NCBI RefSeq assembly: GCF_030247195.1
Contig: NC_080672.1
Span: 398,739,037 to 398,803,036 of the forward strand
Length of the DNA stretch: 64,000 nucleotides
DNA from: Topomyia yanbarensis
Taxonomy: Eukaryota > Arthropoda > Insecta > Diptera > Culicidae
Reading direction: 5' to 3'
Part shown: positions 54,960 to 64,000 of the stretch, one piece after another
How positions within the stretch are numbered: the first letter of the stretch is position 1
Layout of the letters: each line of letters starts with the position of its first letter
Program-made: the position numbers and the translations under genes
Notes under the pieces: generated by a model
The model's database searches: none
What the model saw: the letters and a program-made list of their open reading frames with translations, nothing else
Told to the model about the DNA's origin: nothing

Positions 54960-57860
54960 TGAAATCGTTTTTAAAAGGCAATAACTTCGATTTAGGCAAG
55001 ATTTGCTCACAAAAATAAGTAAGGCTAAAAATGTGACTATAACCTTTAAGCTATAAGCTTATAAGTTTTTTTTTGAGCACTAACAGTTACAAGTATCAGC
55101 TCTAGAAATGAACTTAATACAATTAGTTTGATTGGATTCCAATGGAGCAATGCTGCCAGGGTTGACAACAAAAAATCAAATTTTCAAATATTTGTAATTT
55201 TTTAATTTTTTTTAATTTTTTTTGCCATATTTTTGTTAACGACCTATTGAGTCAATCTGTCAACTGTTGTTACGGCATTTAATTAGCAAGGGACTGGAAG
55301 GTGAACTATATTTTTTTTAATATTAAGATCCATAGTACTCAAGGGAGAGCAAGGAGTTGAAGGAAGAATGTTTAGAAAAGCGTGGAAAGGGAGTTATTTT
55401 CCAATATTATACAACCTATTGATAAAACCTATCTATTTACACTGTTTTCGGCTAAGTTTTCCATATCATTTGACTATTTTATATATTCTAGAAGAATTGT
55501 ATTGAGCATTGGAAGGTAAAAATAGAGCAGCTTCTAGAACTGCAAAGGAAGCGCCTATCTTTATGAAAAAAAGGTTTTTCTTTTTTTTTAACCACACCAG
55601 TTTCAAGAAAAAATGTTTTGGAAACCTGCACTAGAAAAAAGTTGGGCATGAAAGGGTTAAGGTGTTGTTGAAGTAGATAGTCAAATAAAAAACATAATTG
55701 AAAAAGAGCGAAGCCCAAACGTGATCTTCGAACAGCCAAGCAACAAGTTGAGTCGGAATACACAACTTCAATTCCACACTCTGGCGACGACGAGGACACC
55801 GAAGAAGTCATACGCAAACACAAAACCAGGCGCAGCTGCTGAAAAACATGTTTTATCAACATTTCCTTCCAAGGTTTTGTGATTTTCCATCATTTGCCAC
55901 TTCCCCACTTTCTTACCTGAATGACGTCAATGAATTGCATTTATTGTGTGAGCCTGCCTAGTCCTAGTTTTCCGTTCTAAGTTTGTAAATGATTCTCTCT
56001 AGAATACCCATCCGTCTTTCAATTTCATTACTTTCGTTTCTCTTAGTCCTAAATTTGCCGAAAATAGCCAACAAAATCTATACAGTACAACCTTGCGGCA
56101 ATTGAAACATAGTAACATTTATTATTTGTGTTATTATTTTTAAATAATCTGCAGTATTCAAACCTTTCAAATTTAAGTTTAACCTGCAATATTCTAGGCA
56201 TGTACATTATTTTATTTAACCTCGAATATAGTGAGCTATCCAACCTCCAGATTTTAAAAACATCGAAAAAAAGTACCTTCGCCTTATTCTATTTAGCCAG
56301 AAAAATATTTAGCCGGGCATAAATCATTATTGCCAAAACCTTGCCAGATGTATAACCTTTCCAACGAGTGCTTGTTTGACAAAATCAGTGCTCTCTACTC
56401 TACTTATAAGTCAAAGTATTAAGCTAAGAAAAAAGGTCTAAATAAAGTTTGGGTTGCCAAACACGAAAAAATACCCATTCTCTTATTCTAAGAATCGTTT
56501 TCAAGACATATTGGAAAGTATGTTTTAGGCATTGTTTGCAATTATTCTTTCATAAAAACGTCAGATCGACGTAACACATAACAATTTGAAAGGTCTGGCC
56601 TTTTCACAAATGTGTAGTTGAAATAACAATAAAATTTAAGGTTTCAAGCGACCAAAGTTGGACCATTGTTAACCTTAATTCTTTTTTTGGCTATCACTCT
56701 GCAAATTGACATATAATCGATACATATGATATACTTTTGTAATAATCACACCAACACTTTTCTAATGTTTGTTGACTGTATTAATCGGATGACTTTCTCA
56801 CGTGAAAGCAAAAAATCGTTTTACGAAGGAACCTCCGAAACGCTTCTCTGAACAACGAGAAGAAAATGGTTTTTCTCACCACTTGACTTTTTGTAAACTA
56901 GTATAATAGGTGGATATGTTGACCCATGAAGCAAACTATTCGCTCTAATACAATCTCAAAGTTTTCTGAAGACTACTTCAGTTTTAAATGAATACCCCTG
57001 AAGTTATATGAAATAAGCAGTTTTTCTTAGAAACACCAAAATATAATATTAAATTTCCTGTAAAATGAAAAGTATAACAGATAGAGCTTATATGTCTTCA
57101 GCAAATTTTTCTGAAATTTATTCTATAACTTCACTGAAGGTTGTATGGCTCAATCTGGTACGATTATGAAATTATTTTTTTATTCTTGGTAAAATTAGAA
57201 CGAAATTCTTTTTGTTAAAAAAACTGTTTTTTTAACAAAAAGAAGAGGCACACAAACTACGAAGAAGTTACCAAGCCTGCAATAAGGGTAAGTTGGTTAG
57301 TCTTAGTAAAAACCTTCCTGCTAAATTCGCATTCTGCGCCACTGTGCAATTTTTTCAACAGATTTTCGTAAAGGTCGTTAATCATTGTTGATTATATTGA
57401 GACATTCACCGAAACGTACACACCACACCAACAACGGCTTACTAAAGAGCGTTCTAAGGTTGCCAGCAAGATTTTAGTGTAAATAGTACTTGTATTTGCT
57501 ATTTTCGGTAACAATAAGCTTCCCATTTTGGATTAAATTAAAGGACAATTTTTAAAAACAGAATTTGATTGATAAGTATAGCTCATTAACCCTCAAAAGG
57601 CAAGCTAAAATTGTGACTTCAAGAAGCATCGCTCCTAGGACCCAATGAAATTAAATGCCTCTTTTTTTATTTTATCAGTGAGAGAATCGAAAGCCCGAAA
57701 AGGCTCGATTATTAGTATTTCATATTACAAGTTCATTGAAACTAGATAACTGTAACTAGCCGGGCCTCTGAAACTCCTTGCCTTTTTGAGGATTAAACAA
57801 ATTTTATCAATTCTGTAATCTTAGAAGAATTTTTGAATTATACTGAAAGTGGTGAATTTG
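54960..57860. other. Unassigned AT-rich DNA
   Basis: Nothing supported. A short perfect palindrome of A/T-rich sequence lies at 57212-57243 (arms CTTTTTGTTAAAAAAAC). Confidence 0.5.
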
Positions 57861-57869
57861 GCACCTGAA

Positions 57870-58430
57870 CAAAACGTTGCATATCGCAGAGCTGATTTTT
57901 GGAATAACTCCCAGTGAGCAAATTTTCTGGCAGAGACCGCTCTGCTAGATTTCTGTAAGTCTTGGTTTGGCAGCCCTGTCAGATTTCTGCGCGTATCCTG
58001 TCGGGTTAGTTGAGTTAGGGCGAACTCGGTTTCGCTCGCGTTTTCTGGCAAATTTTGACAGAAACCGAGCAAAACCCTGGCATAACTCGGACATAAACTG
58101 TGCAAAGATCCTGGCAATTCCTACCTGGAAGAATTTAGCACAAATCGAGCAAAACATCTGACAAAGATGTGGCAGGAAGCGTGCAGAGATCTTGGCCATA
58201 CATTTCTGACTGGATTCTGGATAAAAGTGAGCAGCATCGGTTGGTTTAACCGCTTCTGTCAGAAACGGTTGTTGCATTTGAGCGAATTTGTTGCCAGAAT
58301 TTTCGCATAAATCGCGCAAAATGCTCGCAGAAACTCTGCCAGCATCAATTTCGCTTTGCTCAACTTTTGCTAACTTTCTGCTTGCCATGCTAACCGAGCT
58401 TGTGTTCGTATTCAGCCCTGCGTTATGCAC
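57870..58430. repeat. Degraded CTGGCA/CTGACAG repeat block
   Basis: Words such as TCTGGCAGA, TCTGTCAGAAA, TTCTGGCAAATTTTGACAGA, CCTGGCATAACTCGG and ATCTGACAAAG recur irregularly about every 20-30 bases. The 161-codon minus-strand ORF at 57945-58430 is a by-product of this repeat and resembles no family. Confidence 0.5.
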
Positions 58431-58449
58431 ATTTGCGATATTATGACAG

Positions 58450-59560
58450 ATTGGCTAAGCGCGGTGTTTCATGAAGCGCGGCCGTTTCTTTCGACCAGGA
58501 AAGGCCACGTGGAATTTTGGGCAAATGTAGTGTTTTGACGTAAGATTTACGTTTTTCTTTACTAAAGGGTGCTACGACAAAAAATTGGTCAAACAAGAAT
58601 GCGTGTAAATTAGTCAAACTTTTTATTTGTTTTCACTTTTTTATTAGTCAAACTATTTATTACGATGTAGACAGATCAAATAGGCTTGGGTACTAGGACT
58701 GGAAATGTTCTCGAGTGCTTTGTATAAAATAATTCTCAATCCGAATTGAAAACTTCCATAGGATCTTGAAAGTATCTTGTTTTGGAGAAAGTCAGTCCAC
58801 TGCATTAGTTATACATTGTGTGCGTGTACAAGCTTTAGTAGGTATTATAATCCCTTTGCGGAATTTTCACCTCCTATTTTGGCAGATTTTGCAGCTGAGT
58901 ATATGCAGGGAAAACACAGCAGGCCATGTTTTCAAAATTGCCCTTATGCGGTTCAGCTTGTCCGACCAATTTATTCACCAACCTTGACATCTCATCCTTG
59001 TAGCGGTAAATGCTGCTCGAACGTAGATGGTACCTAGAATGACCAACAAAACCACCTAGTCTGCTGGTGACAGGTGTGAAAAGCCCACTCCAAAACTATT
59101 AGCATCACTCGTGGAGACCGCTGTGTGTGTATGTGAAAATTTGACACACATTTGACAATGGCTCTCAAAAAGCGGATACCACGAATGAAAAGCTCGATGA
59201 GAATCAGTTCAATATTTTAGTGGTATCGCTGACTGACGCTGACTGGGACCCAATTTAGATTTGTTTGGGAAAATTACGTGAGTAAATGAACTGGATTGAT
59301 TTGCCATTCGGGCTATGAAAAATCATAGCTTCAAATTAAAAGTAATTATCAGTAACACCAGCCATCCGAAAAAATAAAACAATATTTTCCGCCCCATTAG
59401 AAAATGAGCTAATAATTTTAATACCTTCTGTCATTTGTGTACACTGAGTTGTCCACGGTCAAAAAGCATATTACAAAACAAGTTAATTTCTCTATATCTT
59501 TGTTTTGATTCATAACATTCAAACGTTTGTTTCCACGAAAAATGCATTATAACAATTAAT
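58450..59560. other. Unassigned DNA
   Basis: No gene or element boundaries seen. Confidence 0.5.
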
Positions 59561-59569
59561 CATACTACA

Positions 59570-60069
59570 CGAGGGGAACGTCACTTCAGAATAATTGTTA
59601 TATTCCGTTCGATTTTGCATGGATTTTCATTTTTTCGGCAATTTTAGAAAATTTATACAATTTTCTATCACATCGAGTATTGCTAAAATATCTATTATCA
59701 TCTATTTTGCTCGAATTCCGATCAATTTGATGTAACTGGCAACTCTGCATGCTCTATTTTAGAAACTTTCAATAATTCTGGCAACAAAATTTATGTTTCT
59801 GTTTTGAATTGTTCCTGTAGTTATGCTGCTGGCAATGTTTTGTTTTGATTTTATCGAGCACTGAAACTGTCAAAACATGAAATTCGAGCAATTCAATTTA
59901 TTTTTTATGACACATTTCAAACTATCCTCGGCCATTCCAAACCATTATCAAGTAATGTCGGAAATTCGAATCCATTTTGAACTAACCAATACCAATTTTT
60001 ATAAATCTAATCAGAATTTCAAATTATAAGTTTATTTCATCAACAAATCACGGCGTGTCGTTCCCCTCG
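59570..60069. mobile_element. 500-bp non-autonomous element with an 8-bp duplication (hAT-like)
   Basis: The ends CGAGGGGAACGTCAC and the inverted CGAGGGGAACGACAC are flanked by ATACTACA at 59562-59569 and 60070-60077. An 8-bp duplication fits the hAT superfamily. It has no ORF. Removing it restores an imperfect palindrome in the flanking DNA (TATAACAATTAATCATACT against AGTATGGTTAATTGTTATA). Confidence 0.72.
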
Positions 60070-60103
60070 ATACTACACTTGAGTTAGAAGTATGGTTAAT
60101 TGT

Positions 60104-60188
60104 TATACTGCCGTTATAATTATATTTGTCCTATGTTATATGGGATTTCCTATATATTTGGGACAATTATGCGTGGAACGGCAGTATA
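60104..60188. mobile_element. 85-bp palindromic mini-element
   Basis: Begins TATACTGCCGTTATAATTAT and ends with an inverted TATACTGCCGTTCCACGCAT. The arms pair over nearly the whole length (GGACAA..TTGTCC, GGAAATCCCATATAAC). Possible TA ends. Too short to code. Confidence 0.6.
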
Positions 60189-60689
60189 GTCCATCTAAAA
60201 TCTATTACCATGATATTAGTTGAGCAACACATGTAATCCAGAAAATATGGACATGTGAGAGTAACTCGTGTGAGTGAAAATTATGATGTCTGATGAATAC
60301 GAACAATTCTTGATAGAACCCAGAGTCACAAGTGAAAAATAAAATATCTCTCAAGTGAACTGTTATTTGTCAGTAAATTTATTTGTCGGTAAATTTAGAT
60401 ACGATGCTGAAAACTAAATTGTTGCCTTGGTATACTTTGTTAATGGTACAATGAGTCACAAATATATAATAAAAATATGCAATCGTGCATCTTGACATAT
60501 AATATATGAATATCGACGGAAGTATTCATCCGTAAACATTCAACTTTTGACCTACTTTCCACGATCAGTAAAACCAGTAAAACCATGTTGCATAATCGAT
60601 TGTATAGAAACCTATCCTCCTTCCCAACAAGTTTGACATTTATCTCTACCGCCACGGCGTTCAATTAGAGAAGCGCTCCAGTATACTCA

Positions 60690-61770
60690 CAGATAACAGA
60701 GATTTCTTGAGCGACATATCTACAATGAGTGACTTTATCCCTGAACTCTTTGCATAATATGCTAGTAAAAACCACCGTCTTTCGATCTGTACTGTAAAAT
60801 AAGTGAATAGTGCTATAGTAACGCCGCACAGAGGAGTAACTAGAACAAATTCTTGGCCAATAACCAAAAAAAATTTTTTTTCGATTTTTTTTTAGTTATA
60901 TTTTTTTAAGATACCTAAAAGCATACTGCATATTGTGGCAAAATAAAGAGTGTGCCAAAAATTGCTAAATAATTTTTGCATGGATGCAAAATGGTGATAT
61001 TTTAAGGGGTTTTTAATACTTTTTTATTATATATCCAGCAAAATCGCTTTCTAATGATGATGTTTGTGTTAAATAAGACAATATTATAACAAACGTAATT
61101 GAACACAACTATTAGTGTAACCTCAGCTTAAAAATAACCGAAAATAGTAGTGTTTCTGTGTATTGGGCCAGCTTTAGAAACACCCTTTTTAAACATTTTA
61201 TTCCAAATTTTCAACGATAAAAAAGTTACACTATACGGCAAGATCCGGCAAAGTTGCTGAAACAACATTACGAAACAAGATTCCGACTATCCGAAAAACA
61301 TTCTATCTCTTCCGAACTTTTCCGATCCACAAATTCCAAGCGATTTGAAAATATTGGTATTTCCACTAATTTTAGGTACGCCAAAATGCTGTAGGGCCAA
61401 ATACTATGTTTGGCAAAATGTATATCTATGAATATGTGCACAGGTATCCCTTTTCTTCTCCCTTTGCCACTGACCAACTGTTCATGTATCGGGAAAAACA
61501 AATGTATTCACAAAGATCACCTCGAAAATACTAGTATTTGGAAGGATCTAGTAAATTGACCTCTGCATTGGTAGGTGGATAGATGCCAAATTGTCCCAAA
61601 AACTAGTTATTTTCTATTTTTAGTTCATATTAAGGCATAATAACAGCAATAGCCGCAAAAAATGGTTTTGGCCAGGATTCGACCCCAGTTACTCCTCTGT
61701 GCGCCGTAAAAATCGAAAGTGAAAGTAAACAAAGAGAGTCATTCATTGTAGATATGTCGTTTTGAATAAA
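60690..61770. mobile_element. MITE family M, copy c, split by an insertion
   Basis: The halves 60690-60821 and 61707-61770 together align with copy a. The ends ACATATCTACAATGAGTGAC and (inverted) ACATATCTACAATGAATGAC are its TIRs. The 875-bp element at 60827-61701 interrupts it. Confidence 0.65.
60827..61701. mobile_element. 875-bp TIR element inserted in MITE family M copy c
   Basis: The ends CACAGAGGAGTAACTAGAAC and the inverted CACAGAGGAGTAACTGGGGT share further matches (TTGGCCAA against CTGGCCAA). CGCCG flanks it on both sides (60822-60826, 61702-61706). No transposase ORF was seen. Confidence 0.68.
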
Positions 61771-61774
61771 AGAT

Positions 61775-64000
61775 CTAGATTTAGGCTAGAATGAAGTACA
61801 CTTTCAAATATTTAACAATTTGTTGGAAATCAGCAACTTTTTGTTACAATTGTTTGACAGTTGCACTCCAACTGCATTGCATTGATCTTTGCGCCACCTA
61901 CGAATGTTATCCAAACGTGTTTCAGACGTCCAAGTTCATTCGGAATTTTAGTTTCGTGTAATTACACACATTTCAAAACGAGCCTAAACGTCTGTTATCT
62001 GTGGTACACTTAATAGGTTAACACGTGTAACCTCGTTCCCCTCGTCAACTTTCGATGTGCTGAGCTGGAACAGAACAGCAGCCCGTTGGGAATGTTTGCG
62101 GTACGATAGATCCCCGCTTACACTCCGTTGAAAATCAAACAAATTCGTTGGAATATTCATCCACCATTCTGTGGGATGTGAAATTATTTACTTCACTGGG
62201 AATTGGCTTCCTGGGATGTGGAAATAGTTTGAACCGAAGTTTGTAATTGTTTATCGATTCAGCTTTATTTCTGGTACCGTCGTGGTAGGTTACTTTGGAA
62301 GTTTCCTATTTTTAGCTTGAGATTTTTTCGGTGTTTTAAATTCGTATTCCCGTAATTCTATTCGAGCACCACCATGAGCATTCAACCACTGCGGCTTACT
62401 AAAAACTTAAGATGTTACAAATCCCATTATTTTCAGTTTACTGATTCGCGAGATATCATTATCACCACAAGCGATGAATAAAAACAGCATTCTATGGCGT
62501 AGTCCATCTCTCCGTTGATGGTAGATTATTTTACAAGTACTTTATAATATGCACAATCTTAGTATGAGAAGCTCGTTTAGTAGTTTAGTAACTTTAGTAA
62601 TTTTGATTAGCGAAATTAATGAAATTTCCTAATTTTTCTTCATTCGCTACCTACATATATAACCCAATTAATGGGACTAAAATACGTTCCACCCTATTAC
62701 AAACGGCGGTATCCCTCGATATCAAATTTCAGTACTCATTCTAATCGGTCAAATATGACAAAACAGATAGCACCGTCCAAACTGTGTGTTGTACTGTTGA
62801 CATCTGTGGCTTTAGGATGGTGGTCGTTACCCCGGAGACGGAAATACAGGTTGCCCGCGAAGACCGCAACATAATCATAGACAGTATGTATGTAATTGCA
62901 CCCAGCAAGCAATTATGGTGGAAATAGTCTCAAATACGGGTTGCCGAAGACCACTTGTTTACGCATAAGGTAAACCAAACCTTCTCGGTATCCATGGACA
63001 GCGAATTGTGCCAGTGCCAGCAGCAGTTAGCTGGTTTAATAATATTTTCACGGTGTGTTTGGTAGAACAATTTTATTCGAAAAAAATCGGCATCGCTAAA
63101 ACTTCAGCATATGATAGAATCGGCTTTTCGCTTTCATTTGAAAGTAAAATTAAAATATTCTGCCGGGGGTTCCAGAACAACTTTTCATTTTAAAGTTTTT
63201 TTTTGTTTGAAAACTTAGGTTTTTCAATGAAACTTTTTCACATTTTTGCCCCTGGGTAGTACTTTGGACATTCAAATATTACCAAAACTGAGAATCTGAC
63301 GCTAGACAAATCTATTAAATTTTTATCAAAGTTTCTAGATTCTCACGGGGCCTATTGGTAAAGAAGCTTTATTCCAAAAACATTTTCATTTGTAAAAAAT
63401 GGATTGCCTTATTTTGACAGTGTGCTCAGAAGAATCTGAATGCTAGCAAAGTCCCACCTTTAAGTGGAAAAATATAATTCCAGATTCCACCGTTTTATGG
63501 GCACCAATGATATTTTAGGAGCAAGGAGATATAGAGAAGAGTAGATAAAATTTGAACGAAATTAAGACTCTTTTGAAAGATGCTGGGTAATGCAGCAAAA
63601 TGAAACCGTTTTTTTCCGTCACAGATATATTTGTTTCTTCTTTTCTATTTCTTCACTTATTCTGGAATATGCTTGATGTAGTCTTGAATCAACCTTTTTG
63701 CTCGTTAGCATCTTGTGGGATGTATTGGGCCTAAATTTTAACTTTATATTTGATCAACTCGATATTCAGTCATTTGATTTTATTTCGATTGAGAATCCTG
63801 ATTGACAGTTTCATTATTGATAGAAAAATAATTCGATGAGATTTATGTTCAAGTTTGTTAACTTTTGGGAATCGCTGTACATTGAACAGAAATCGCAATA
63901 GTAAATGTTGGTTTTGTTTGTTGTACGAAGATAGCGATCTCAATATAAAAGTAGATATAGAAAGTATCACCTTTACCCGAAAGACGTGTTGCTGTTAATG
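61775..64000. other. Unassigned DNA at the right edge
   Basis: No gene recognised. It contains the second copy of an unnamed repeat at 63057-63225, in reverse orientation to 46475-46625. Confidence 0.5.
63057..63225 (-). repeat. Unnamed repeat, copy 2
   Basis: The reverse complement of this segment matches 46475-46625 (AAAGTTGTTCTGGAACCCCC, TTTACTTTCAAATGAAAGC, GATGCCGATTTTTTTCGAAT). Confidence 0.6.

Noticed and set aside
55488..55862. 124-codon minus-strand ORF
   Set aside because: Phe/Ser/Leu-rich chance frame in AT-rich DNA without a recognisable domain.
57945..58430. 161-codon minus-strand ORF as a possible new gene
   Set aside because: The frame lies wholly within a degraded CTGGCA-type repeat and its protein has no domain pattern. 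A repeat whose unit lacks stops explains it.
61665..61690. A second B-box-like GGTCGAATCC as a tRNA or SINE on the minus strand
   Set aside because: It lies within the TIR of the 875-bp element with no A box at the right distance.

Overview
The window looks like repeat-dense, AT-rich insect DNA, most probably from a culicine (Aedes-type) mosquito. That is inferred from the mix of a BEL/Pao LTR element, I-clade non-LTR elements with RNase H, a tRNA-derived SINE, many short terminal-inverted-repeat (TIR) elements and one insect-type RGK small GTPase gene. No rRNA, stand-alone tRNA gene or CRISPR array was seen. The only convincing host protein-coding gene is the 3' end of the RGK GTPase gene: four coding exons on the minus strand between 31321 and 32249. 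Its upstream exons were not found here.

Layout. 1-5218: minus-strand BEL/Pao retrotransposon, frameshifted and running off the left edge. 5.3-7.2 kb: a broken LINE ORF1, a DDE transposase relic and a 261-bp MITE. 7.4-11.2 kb: a tandem repeat unit split by two insertions, a 1.2-kb ORF1-only retroelement (7619-8835) and a 1.9-kb TIR element (8923-10814). 14.7-18.0 kb: a TTAA-flanked element, an old LINE ORF1 relic and a second member of the TIR family with a nested hairpin MITE. 18292-24470: a complete I-clade non-LTR element between perfect 15-bp target site duplications (TSDs). 26.4-29.8 kb: a mosaic of LINE scraps and a degraded minisatellite. 31.3-32.3 kb: the RGK exons. 33.0-36.2 kb: AT-rich minisatellite blocks split by a second, intact ORF1-only element (33884-35193). 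37.6-40.4 kb: a decayed cluster of core histone genes (H3, H2B twice, H2A, H4), two H2B copies still followed by perfect histone 3' stem-loops. 40.7-46.4 kb: three relics of the same I-clade family plus a tRNA-derived SINE with a 25-bp TSD. 47-64 kb: mostly unassigned AT-rich DNA with several MITEs, one split by another element, and a third, decayed ORF1-only copy.

The most interesting signal is a set of ORF1-only retroelements. They encode a gag-like protein with one CCHC knuckle, carry no reverse transcriptase, and two of them are bounded by perfect TSDs of 14 and 12 bp. They share a 3'-terminal hairpin with the RT-encoding I-clade elements. The hairpin stem changes in a base-paired way between copies while the loop is conserved. 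This suggests (inference) that the LINE enzyme mobilises the ORF1-only elements through the hairpin, comparable to HAL1 half-LINEs of mammals.
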